A stretch of 5,467 nt of DNA, taken from positions 1 through 5,467 of the forward strand of contig JAEKFU010000600.1 of the NCBI GenBank assembly GCA_016522385.1, written 5' to 3'. The notes under the pieces were generated by a model that ran no database searches, was not told the DNA's origin, and saw only the letters and a list, made by a program, of their open reading frames with translations. The stretch is from Pseudomonadota bacterium (GTDB lineage: Bacteria > Pseudomonadota > Alphaproteobacteria > Rhizobiales > Aestuariivirgaceae). Below, in pieces: positions 1 to 5,302 of this stretch (position 1 is the stretch's first letter; every line of letters starts with the position of its first letter). A program made the position numbers and the translations under genes.

Positions 1-103
1 CATTTGAATGCTGTGCCCATCAGGTTGGTGCAAGAATGCCGGCCGGTCAAATGGCAAGTTGCCTACGCGGGAGAAGCAGAATTGATCCCAAATCGACAGA
101 CCC
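1..103. other. Unassigned left-edge sequence
   Basis: I see no supportable gene here. Forward frame 1 is open from the window edge and runs on through the palindromic element to a TGA at 352-354. Its translation shows no family I recognise, and two thirds of it lies inside the repeat element, so coding is unlikely. The stretch may be the spacer behind an upstream gene, possibly the missing binding-protein gene of the liv operon, but nothing in the window shows that. Confidence 0.4.
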
Positions 104-136
104 TAGAGCGTTTCTTTCTCATGTGGAGTCATTTGA
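104..136 (+). repeat. Left terminal inverted repeat
   Basis: Left arm of the palindromic element. It begins TAGAGCGTTTCTTTCTC and is an exact reverse complement of the right arm through position 127. Two mismatched bases (128-129) are followed by seven more paired bases (CATTTGA). Confidence 0.85.
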
Positions 137-336
137 CCGCGTTTCTGCGTCTGCTGGCTAGGCATGCTTCGCGCCGTGGTCTGGTTGACCACAAGCGGAG
201 CATAACGACGTCCAGCGGGCGCACAAACACGGCCTTCGGCGGCCCAAATCCGGCCATCGGACGTCGTTACGAAACTTGCCCGATGACCCACATCGCGCTG
301 CGTTCCGTAACTAGCCGAGTGACCGGATTTGGACCA

Positions 337-369
337 TCAAATGGTTCCACATGAGAAAGAAACGCTCTA
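337..369 (-). repeat. Right terminal inverted repeat
   Basis: Right arm of the palindromic element, ending GAGAAAGAAACGCTCTA. It pairs with 104-136 with two mismatches. It ends 69 bp before the livH start codon, so any promoter for the liv operon lies in the 69-bp gap, within the element, or to its left. Confidence 0.85.
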
Positions 370-438
370 ATGGCCGTCTTGTATTTCGTGCCGTGACCAG
401 CAAGTGTACTGCGACGACCGGAAAGCCGACCCTAGATC

Positions 439-1308
439 ATGACCGAGCTCATTCTCCAAACCGTTGTCAATGCGGTTTACGCAGCCAGCTACATGTCTCT
501 GATTGCCGTCGGTCTGGTGCTGATTTTTGGTGTCATGGGCGTGATCAATTTTGCCCATGGTGAATTGTACATGGCCGGTGCGTACACGGTTGTCGCACTT
601 TATTCGCAGGTTGGCGTGCCGTTCTTCGTAACCGTCGTCGCCGGTCTGATCTTTGTCGGGTTGCTTGGACTGCTGATGGAGCAGTCGTTCTTCAAACCGT
701 TGCGTGACAACCCACTTGGTGGCTTGATCGCGTCAATCGGCTTTCTGCTTATTCTACAAACCAGCGCGGTCCTCGGGTTTGGCGTGCGTATGGCGCACAT
801 TAGACCGCCCACACAGGCAAAATTCGAACTGATCGAAGGTGTTGTTCTGACCCATCAGCGCCTGTTTGTGATCATCGCGGCGATTGTCCTTCTGTCTCTT
901 TTGCATTTATTTTTGCGCAAGACGAAATTCGGCTGGGCCATGCGGGCCTGTGCCCAGGACAGGGAAGCCGCTGCGCTACAGGGCATTTCACTGTCTCAAA
1001 TTTCTCGTATTGCCATGTTCATCGGTGCCGGTCTCGCCGGTGTCGCAGGTGCTCTCACCGCGCCCTTGGTCAGCCCCACGCCCTATATGGGCCATTCGGT
1101 GATCGTTACCGCATTCATCATCATCATCGTAGGCGGTATCGGTCAATTGGAAGGCGCGGTCGTTGCCGCAGTGCTCTATGCGTTTGTCCACACATTTGTG
1201 ACCACGTTCTATGACGGTGTGGTTGCCGACATCACCGGGCTCTTGTTGATGCTGCTGGTTCTGGTGATCAAACCTACGGGTCTGTTCGGGACCAAAGAGC
1301 GTGCCTAG
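439..1308 (+). CDS. livH: Branched-chain amino acid-type ABC transporter permease LivH
   Basis: Inner-membrane permease of a HAAT-family importer. With LivM it forms the channel through which a substrate delivered by a periplasmic binding protein enters the cell. The protein has 289 residues, normal for LivH, and consists mostly of hydrophobic helices. Family landmarks are INFAHGELYMAGAY at 36-49, the cytoplasmic coupling-loop region KTKFGWAMRACAQDREAA at 161-178, VGGIGQLEGA at 231-240 and a KPTGLFG tail at 278-284. ATG 439 is the only reasonable start, since an in-frame TAG lies two codons upstream (433-435) and the family N-terminus begins right here. No good Shine-Dalgarno sequence is visible before it. 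The stop overlaps livM by 8 nt. Whether it carries Leu/Ile/Val or another amino acid or amide cannot be told from the permease. Confidence 0.95.
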   Translation: MTELILQTVVNAVYAASYMSLIAVGLVLIFGVMGVINFAHGELYMAGAYTVVALYSQVGVPFFVTVVAGLIFVGLLGLLMEQSFFKPLRDNPLGGLIASIGFLLILQTSAVLGFGVRMAHIRPPTQAKFELIEGVVLTHQRLFVIIAAIVLLSLLHLFLRKTKFGWAMRACAQDREAAALQGISLSQISRIAMFIGAGLAGVAGALTAPLVSPTPYMGHSVIVTAFIIIIVGGIGQLEGAVVAAVLYAFVHTFVTTFYDGVVADITGLLLMLLVLVIKPTGLFGTKERA

Positions 1309-2305
1309 GGCTAAGGCGAACATATGGTCCTGGCTGCTGGGGTTCTGCCTGCTGGTGGGGCTCTTGGTACTGCCGCAGGTGCTGTCATACTCCCAGCGTG
1401 AAATTGCCGTCCTGCTGATCATCAATGTGCTGCTGGTTTCGTCGTACCGACTGATGACGTTGACCGGCGAGTGGTCGCTGGGCCATGTGGTGATCATGGG
1501 TGTGGGCGCCTATGCCAGCGCCCTGTTTTCCAAACGTCTGGGGATTCCGGTGCCGATTTCAATGCTGCTAGGTGCAGCATCCGCTGGCGGTGTGGCGGCA
1601 ATCCTCAGCTTCCCGCTGTTCCGTATGAAGGGATTTTATTTTCTGATCGGTTCCTTTGCCGCTGGCGAGGTGATCCGCCTGATCTGGAAATATTTTACCT
1701 ATCCATTCGGCGGTCCCAAAGGGCTCAAGCTGATCCCGGGCTTTCCCGACATCGGGTCGATTTCATTCTTTGAACCGGAGATCTATTACTATCTTTGCCT
1801 GTTCGTCGTCGCGGTCAGCCTGTTTGTGCTCTACAGGATCGAGCGATCACGCATCGGGCTAACCTTTCATGCGATCCACTGGCAAGACAAGTTGGCGGAA
1901 TCGGTTGGCGTCGACACGTTCCGGTATCGCATGCTGGCCTTCGTGCTGGCGTCCTTCTTTGCCGGTCTGAGTGGCGCGCTTTATGCCCATTACATCGGTA
2001 CCATCAACCCTACCCGGTTCGACGTTGAGGAAATGGTGTTCGTGCTAATCTGGGCAATCGTCGGTGGAACAGTGACCTTTTACGGACCGATCATCGGGGT
2101 CGTAGTGCTGACGGTGATGAATGAAGTGATTCTGCGCTCGCTCGGTTTCGACACGGCACGACCGATGATCTACGGCGGTATCCTGATCGTTTCGGTGCTG
2201 TTCCTGCCGGACGGTCTGGAGAGTCTGATTCCCAAGGTGAAAGGATGGTTTTCAGGGCGTGTCAAGAAAACCGGCGAGGTGCTCGAACCGGAGAAGAGCC
2301 CATGA
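1301..2305 (+). CDS. livM: Branched-chain amino acid-type ABC transporter permease LivM
   Basis: Second inner-membrane permease, heterodimer partner of LivH. It has 334 residues with many hydrophobic segments. Typical LivM landmarks are GEWSLGHVVIMGVGAY at 56-71, the RMKGFYFLIGSFAAGEVIR stretch at 108-126, ERSRIGLTFHAIHWQDKLAE at 181-200 (coupling region) followed by VGVDTFRYRMLAFVLASFFA at 202-221, and a C-terminal LFLPDGLESL at 300-309. The start is GTG at 1301, overlapping livH by 8 nt. The nearby ATG at 1323 is out of frame, and no in-frame ATG precedes the first membrane segment, so GTG is the best choice. The purine run AAAGAG just before GTG is very close, and translation is probably coupled to livH. 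The last 25 or so residues form a charged cytoplasmic tail. Confidence 0.94.
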   Translation: MPRAKANIWSWLLGFCLLVGLLVLPQVLSYSQREIAVLLIINVLLVSSYRLMTLTGEWSLGHVVIMGVGAYASALFSKRLGIPVPISMLLGAASAGGVAAILSFPLFRMKGFYFLIGSFAAGEVIRLIWKYFTYPFGGPKGLKLIPGFPDIGSISFFEPEIYYYLCLFVVAVSLFVLYRIERSRIGLTFHAIHWQDKLAESVGVDTFRYRMLAFVLASFFAGLSGALYAHYIGTINPTRFDVEEMVFVLIWAIVGGTVTFYGPIIGVVVLTVMNEVILRSLGFDTARPMIYGGILIVSVLFLPDGLESLIPKVKGWFSGRVKKTGEVLEPEKSP

Positions 2306-3072
2306 GTGAACCCGTCCTCCAGGTCAAAGATCTGAGCCGCCATTTCGGCGGGCTGATTGCCGTCAACCAGCTGAACTTTGCAGTCATGCCTGGTGCTATT
2401 CACGGGTTGATCGGGCCGAACGGAGCCGGCAAGACCACGACATTCAATTTGATCAGCGGTTTCTATGCGCCCACCAGCGGCCAGGTCATTTATCAAGGCC
2501 GCGATGTTTCCGGCATGAAGACGGCAAAGCTTGCCGAGATTGGTCTGATCCGCACCTTTCAGGGTACGACACTGTTCAAGGAATTCACGGTCATCGACAA
2601 TGTGCGGGTCGGTTGTCACAGTTCGGCACGGTCCGGATTCATCGGCCGCGTTCTTGGTACGGACCGCGAGGTCGAAGTGCATGCCACGGCAAAGGCTGAG
2701 GAGTTGCTTGAGTTCTTCAGTCTGGAGTCGATGCGCGATGAACTCGCCGCCAATCTGGCACATGGCCATCAGCGCGCCCTCGGCATGGCAGTGGCATTGG
2801 CGGCTGATCCGAAAATCATTCTGCTGGACGAGCCGTTCACTGGCATGAATCCTGAAGAGACCACCCGCATGATGCAGCTGGTGCGCGACGTTCGCCAACG
2901 CGGCATCACCGTGATGTTGGTGGAACATGACATGCAGGCGATCATGGGGCTTTGTGACACCATCACGGTGATGAACTTCGGTTCGCTGCTGGCCGAAGGT
3001 ACGCCGCAGGAGGTGCGCAACAACCCGCAGGTGATCGAAGCGTATCTCGGGAGTGCCGACCATGCTGCTTGA
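2302..3072 (+). CDS. livG: ABC transporter ATP-binding protein LivG, non-canonical signature motif
   Basis: Cytoplasmic ATPase that, with LivF, powers the LivHM permease. From ATG 2302 the protein has 256 residues. It shows Walker A GPNGAGKT at 38-45, the Q-loop glutamine in RTFQ (Q87), Walker B IILLDEP at 172-178 with catalytic E177, GMNPEE at 181-186 (typical of LivG) and the switch histidine H209 in VEHD. The signature motif, normally LSGGQ or L-x-YGQQ, reads LAHGHQ at 152-157, so the usual serine and first glutamine are replaced. ATG 2302 overlaps the livM stop as ATGA (4 nt) with the purine-rich GAGAAGAG just upstream. An in-frame start at 2245 inside livM would add 19 unrelated residues and is rejected. 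The 3' end overlaps livF by 11 nt. Confidence 0.95.
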   Translation: MSEPVLQVKDLSRHFGGLIAVNQLNFAVMPGAIHGLIGPNGAGKTTTFNLISGFYAPTSGQVIYQGRDVSGMKTAKLAEIGLIRTFQGTTLFKEFTVIDNVRVGCHSSARSGFIGRVLGTDREVEVHATAKAEELLEFFSLESMRDELAANLAHGHQRALGMAVALAADPKIILLDEPFTGMNPEETTRMMQLVRDVRQRGITVMLVEHDMQAIMGLCDTITVMNFGSLLAEGTPQEVRNNPQVIEAYLGSADHAA

Positions 3073-3769
3073 GTTGCGCGACATCCACGTCCACTACAAC
3101 AAGGTTGCCGCGCTGAAGGGTGTGTCTATACAAGTGCCGTCCGACGGTATCGTAACGATGATCGGGGCCAACGGAGCCGGCAAGAGCACAACGTTGCGCG
3201 CTATTTCCGGCCTGACCCCGGTGACCAGCGGTGAGATCTGGTTTGACGGTGAGCGGATCGACACCCTGCCGGCTGATAAGGTAGTGGCGCGCGGTATCGC
3301 GCACGTGCCGGAAGGACGGCGGATTTTTCCTGATCTGACGGTTGAGGAAAACCTGCGCACCGGAGCCTTTCTGCGCACGCAAAGGGCAGAGGTCGAAGGC
3401 GACCTGGAAGATGTCTTTGGCCGGTTTCCGCGGTTGAAGGAGCGCCGGCGGCAATGGGCCAAGACGATGTCGGGTGGTGAGCAGCAGATGGTGGCGATCG
3501 GCCGCGCCTTGATGTCGAAACCGCGCCTGTTGCTGCTCGATGAACCGTCGATGGGCTTGGCCCCGGTGATCATCCAGGAGATCGTCCGTATCATCGAGGC
3601 CATAGTGAAGCAGGGTGTTCCAGTCGTGTTGGTGGAACAGAATGCAGAGCTTGCCCTGAACGTGGCGAGTTACGCCTATGTGCTCGAGACAGGAACTGTG
3701 TCACTTGCCGGTGCCGCCGATGATCTGCACGAAAATGAGCACGTGAAGAGGGCATATCTTGGGGTCTGA
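3062..3769 (+). CDS. livF: ABC transporter ATP-binding protein LivF
   Basis: Second ATPase of the importer, 235 residues, the usual LivF size. Motifs are Walker A GANGAGKS at 35-42, the LivF hallmark HVPEGRRIFP at 81-90 in the Q-loop area, signature MSGGEQQ at 136-142, Walker B LLLLDEP at 156-162 with catalytic E161, and VEQN at 191-194. In VEQN, glutamine 193 stands where most ABC ATPases have the switch histidine, which is normal for LivF. ATG 3062 is preferred over GTG 3053 because CGGGAG at 3048-3053 sits 8 nt before the ATG and would overlap the GTG. The start overlaps livG by 11 nt, so translation is probably coupled. Confidence 0.95.
   Translation: MLLELRDIHVHYNKVAALKGVSIQVPSDGIVTMIGANGAGKSTTLRAISGLTPVTSGEIWFDGERIDTLPADKVVARGIAHVPEGRRIFPDLTVEENLRTGAFLRTQRAEVEGDLEDVFGRFPRLKERRRQWAKTMSGGEQQMVAIGRALMSKPRLLLLDEPSMGLAPVIIQEIVRIIEAIVKQGVPVVLVEQNAELALNVASYAYVLETGTVSLAGAADDLHENEHVKRAYLGV
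3745..3761 (+). promoter_or_regulatory. Ribosome-binding site and alternative TTG start for the TPR-like gene
   Basis: GAAGAGGG at 3745-3752 lies 6 nt before an in-frame TTG at 3759-3761, inside the 3' end of livF. The ATG at 3795 has only a weak GCGCGAG ahead of it. This site could mark the true start, with translation coupled to livF. The choice between the two is open. Confidence 0.4.
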
Positions 3770-3794
3770 AACCTGGCAACCGCGCGAGTTGATC

Positions 3795-4340
3795 ATGGCC
3801 GGCTGGGGCCAATCTGAGTTGGACTGGGAACATGCGACGGAAGCGTTCGCGGCTGCCGTTGCCAACGGTGACGTCGAAGCGGCGCGCCGCAAGGCCGGCC
3901 AAGCCTTGGTGATTGCCCGCGAAGCCTTCGGCAATGACGACCCTCGCCTGGCGACCGCAATTGCCAATCAGTCGACGTGCGTGGCGCGAGACGACGTGGC
4001 GGCGGGCGAAAAACTGCTGAGAGAAGCCCGACTGACATGGAATGGCACACAGCCGTGGATCAGCAAGATGAAAGCGCCACGGATTGCGCGTTCGTCTTTG
4101 TTCCACCTGCGCATGGAACAGATCCATCGAGACGCCTACGAGGACAACTGGCGCCTAAAGTGGCAGGAACTGGCAGATCAGGCCAAAGGCCGGCTCGCGG
4201 GTGTAACGCCTGACGCGGTATGGGACAGCGCCAATGCAGCTGCGGCATGCAAGCAGTGGCAAAGAGAACGCCCGGCCATGCTCAACGACACCAGGAAGCT
4301 GATCGCCGCTGTCCGTTTGTTGTTGCCTGGAATCAAGTAA
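3795..4340 (+). CDS. Small TPR-like protein downstream of livF, function unknown
   Basis: From ATG 3795 this is a 181-residue soluble protein with no signal peptide or membrane segment. Residues about 13-83 look like two tetratricopeptide-type helical hairpins. The stretch with QALVIAREAFGNDDPRLATA (37-56) and then AAGEKLLREARLTW (69-82) follows the spacing of kinesin-light-chain-type TPRs (A-x-REKALGPDHP...LNNL...AEPLYRRAL). The remainder is alpha-helical, Trp- and Arg-rich and not recognised. TPRs mediate protein-protein contacts, so a partner among transporter or regulatory proteins is possible but unproven. The start is uncertain: TTG 3759 has a better ribosome-binding site (GAAGAGGG at 3745-3752, 6 nt spacing) and would overlap livF by 11 nt, the same overlap as livG-livF, adding 12 residues. 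TTG 3789 is also in frame. Same strand and minimal spacing suggest it is the last gene of the liv operon. Confidence 0.75.
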   Translation: MAGWGQSELDWEHATEAFAAAVANGDVEAARRKAGQALVIAREAFGNDDPRLATAIANQSTCVARDDVAAGEKLLREARLTWNGTQPWISKMKAPRIARSSLFHLRMEQIHRDAYEDNWRLKWQELADQAKGRLAGVTPDAVWDSANAAAACKQWQRERPAMLNDTRKLIAAVRLLLPGIK

Positions 4341-4407
4341 TGGAGGTCCGTAGTTGATGCAGTGGATGACTGCTCCGCTGGTATCGCGATGTGCCAATAC
4401 GCAACAC
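4341..4407. other. Convergent intergenic gap, no clear terminator
   Basis: This is the 67-bp gap between the stops of the TPR-like gene and the minus-strand regulator. The only hairpin I find is short, GCAGT at 4359-4363 pairing with ACTGC at 4369-4373. It has no following T-run on the plus strand and no preceding A-run that would serve the minus strand. Termination here may be Rho-dependent. Confidence 0.4.
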
Positions 4408-5160
4408 TCAAGATCGACCCGCTGATCGCTCAAGCTGCCGGTAGACTTCGTTGGCCCGTTTGAGATGCCGTTCCATGGCCTTGACAGCACGATCGGGATC
4501 GCGGTCGGCAATGGCATCGTAGATGGCGCTATGCTCGTTTAGCGTCACCTGCTCTGCGCCGCGCACGCGGACCAACTCGACGTGAAATTCCTCCAACCAT
4601 TCAAAGATTGCCTGACTCACGGCGGCATAAATCGGGTTGCCGCTGATCGCGGCAATTTCCCGGTGAAACAATTTGTCCATTTCGAGGAAGTGGCTCAGAT
4701 CCTTGAGGCTTTCGAAATGATCGTCGAGCCGCCGGCGCAGGCGTGCGATGTCGTCATCAGTCGCCTTTTCGGCGGCAATACGGACCATGCCAAGTTCGAA
4801 GAACAAACGTGCTTCTTTGAGATGGTCCAGCGTCTGCGGCGAAGTGATCAGCATGTGGCGTACAGTCATTGCCACTTGGTCGATTACAGCACGGGCATTG
4901 GGTGCTGTCACATTGGCGCGTTCGCCGTGGCTGATCGATATCAGGCCCATGCGTTCAAGCGACTGCATTGCCTCGCGGATCGCTGGACGTCCTACTCCGA
5001 ACTGAGACATCAACTCGCGCTCTGACGGCAACTTGTCGCCGGGTACATAGATGCCTTCCGAGATCCGCGCCACCAGGCGGTCCACTACTTCCTGGTAGAG
5101 TTTGCGCCTGGGAATTGGGTCGAATGTTCTGCTCACCACATCACTCATTGCGTTGGGCAT
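4408..5160 (-). CDS. GntR-family (FadR subfamily, FCD domain) transcriptional regulator, NanR-like
   Basis: Ligand-responsive DNA-binding regulator of 250 residues. The N-terminal winged helix-turn-helix (about 20-85) contains GDKLPSERELMSQFGVGRPA at 41-60, followed by IREAMQSLERMGLI (61-74). The C-terminal all-helical FCD domain (about 110-240) keeps the presumed metal-binding set D162, H166 (DKLFH), H210 (NEHSAIYDAI) and H232 (ERHL). From memory, the segments LPSERELM, VGRP, GERA-V and RLFFE, plus overall length, match E. coli NanR, the sialic-acid repressor, better than generic FadR. No sialic-acid catabolic gene is visible, so the effector is unknown and the symbol is withheld. ATG 5160 is the first start; ATG 5148 is an in-frame alternative. 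Neither has a convincing Shine-Dalgarno sequence. It is divergent from the gene at 5303, its most likely target, and may also control itself. Confidence 0.92.
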   Translation of the reverse strand: MPNAMSDVVSRTFDPIPRRKLYQEVVDRLVARISEGIYVPGDKLPSERELMSQFGVGRPAIREAMQSLERMGLISISHGERANVTAPNARAVIDQVAMTVRHMLITSPQTLDHLKEARLFFELGMVRIAAEKATDDDIARLRRRLDDHFESLKDLSHFLEMDKLFHREIAAISGNPIYAAVSQAIFEWLEEFHVELVRVRGAEQVTLNEHSAIYDAIADRDPDRAVKAMERHLKRANEVYRQLERSAGRS

Positions 5161-5189
5161 GGGGACTGATTCGGGTCAGGCATTCAAGT

Positions 5190-5218
5190 TTGACCTAACT
5201 GGTATGATAAGCTAACTT
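5190..5218 (+). promoter_or_regulatory. Candidate promoter of the solute-binding protein gene
   Basis: TTGACC at 5190-5195 matches the -35 consensus at 5 of 6 positions. TAACTT at 5213-5218, 17 nt downstream, is a weak -10 (3 of 6). Transcription would begin near 5225 and give a leader of about 78 nt. It overlaps the direct repeat and the oppositely oriented candidate promoter. Confidence 0.28.
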
Positions 5219-5226
5219 CATGATGA
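5195..5226. promoter_or_regulatory. Imperfect direct repeat, candidate regulator operator
   Basis: Two adjacent copies begin CTAACT at 5195-5200 and 5212-5217, and ATGAT recurs at 5204-5208 and 5220-5224. The units read CTAACTGGTATGATAAG and CTAACTTCATGATGA. The first unit includes GGTATG, one mismatch from the GGTATA unit known for E. coli NanR, which binds direct repeats. Its position 35 bp upstream of the regulator start, overlapping candidate promoters of both divergent genes, fits an operator. The repeat is seen; its binding role is inferred. Confidence 0.4.
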
Positions 5227-5233
5227 CATGCAA
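5204..5233 (-). promoter_or_regulatory. Candidate promoter of the GntR-family regulator gene
   Basis: On the minus strand TATCAT (plus-strand 5204-5209) matches the sigma-70 -10 consensus at 5 of 6 positions. A weak -35, TTGCAT (plus-strand 5228-5233), lies 18 nt upstream. Transcription would start near 5197, leaving a short leader of about 36 nt. The -10 lies within the direct repeat, consistent with autorepression. The -35 match is poor, so this is tentative. Confidence 0.3.
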
Positions 5234-5248
5234 ACCAAGCGAGCATGT
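5226..5248. repeat. Inverted repeat ACATGC-N11-GCATGT
   Basis: Six-base arms at 5226-5231 and 5243-5248 are exact reverse complements separated by 11 nt. The arms lie just downstream of the direct repeat and inside the probable leader of the solute-binding protein gene. This could be a second regulator site or a weak RNA hairpin. Arms this short can arise by chance. Confidence 0.25.
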
Positions 5249-5290
5249 TGCGGGGGTGACCCGGAATTCGTGGGCCGCCCGTAAATTGCA

Positions 5291-5297
5291 AGGGAGG
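5291..5297 (+). promoter_or_regulatory. Strong ribosome-binding site for the solute-binding protein gene
   Basis: AGGGAGG lies 5 nt before ATG 5303. It is by far the best Shine-Dalgarno sequence in the window, fixes the start of the downstream gene, and suggests high expression, as is usual for periplasmic binding proteins. Confidence 0.8.
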
Positions 5298-5302
5298 CAA
5301 AA

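Larger units (their letters stand above)
104..369. mobile_element. MITE-like palindromic element with 33-bp terminal inverted repeats
   Basis: The ends at 104-127 and 346-369 are exact reverse complements over 24 bp. After a 2-nt mismatch, pairing continues for 7 bp (130-136 with 337-343), giving 31 of 33 matches. The interior also folds around the same centre: GGCTAG at 156-161 pairs with CTAGCC at 311-316, and TAACGACGTCC at 203-213 pairs with GGACGTCGTTA at 259-269. The outermost bases are TA on both sides, as expected for insertion at a TA dinucleotide by IS630/Tc1-mariner-type transposases. In that case the element proper would be about 262 bp (106-367). There is no transposase reading frame, so it would have to be mobilised in trans or be a fixed relic. 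The TAGAGCGTTTC/GAAACGCTCTA ends resemble, from memory, intergenic palindromes common in Rhizobiales. The palindrome is seen directly; its mobile nature is inferred. Confidence 0.72.

Noticed and set aside
1..354. Open forward frame across the left edge and the palindromic element
   Set aside because: The translation has no recognisable domain, and most of it lies in an inverted-repeat element whose open frame is expected to be incidental. There is no ribosome-binding site before the ATG-like starts.
99..436. Nine-base direct repeat GACCCTAGA at 99-107 and 428-436, possibly a target duplication around the element
   Set aside because: The repeat does not abut both element ends: the first copy runs into the left arm and the second lies 58 bp beyond the right arm. 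A 9-mer match in about 440 bp is plausible by chance.
2170..3084. Long minus-strand open frame of about 300 codons opposite livM, livG and livF
   Set aside because: It is antisense to genes with complete ABC ATPase motifs, its translation is rich in His, Arg and Cys without family features, and it is a typical shadow of high-GC coding sequence.
3591..4127. Minus-strand open frame opposite livF and the TPR-like gene
   Set aside because: The translation is Arg-, Pro- and His-rich low-information sequence. The plus strand has a clear LivF and a TPR-like pattern with operon spacing.
4359..4373. Short hairpin between the convergent genes as a bidirectional terminator
   Set aside because: The stem is only 5 bp with no adjacent T-run on either strand, too weak to call an intrinsic terminator.
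4582..5025. Plus-strand open frame opposite the GntR-family regulator
   Set aside because: The minus strand encodes an intact winged-helix and FCD protein with all expected motifs; the plus-strand frame is its shadow.
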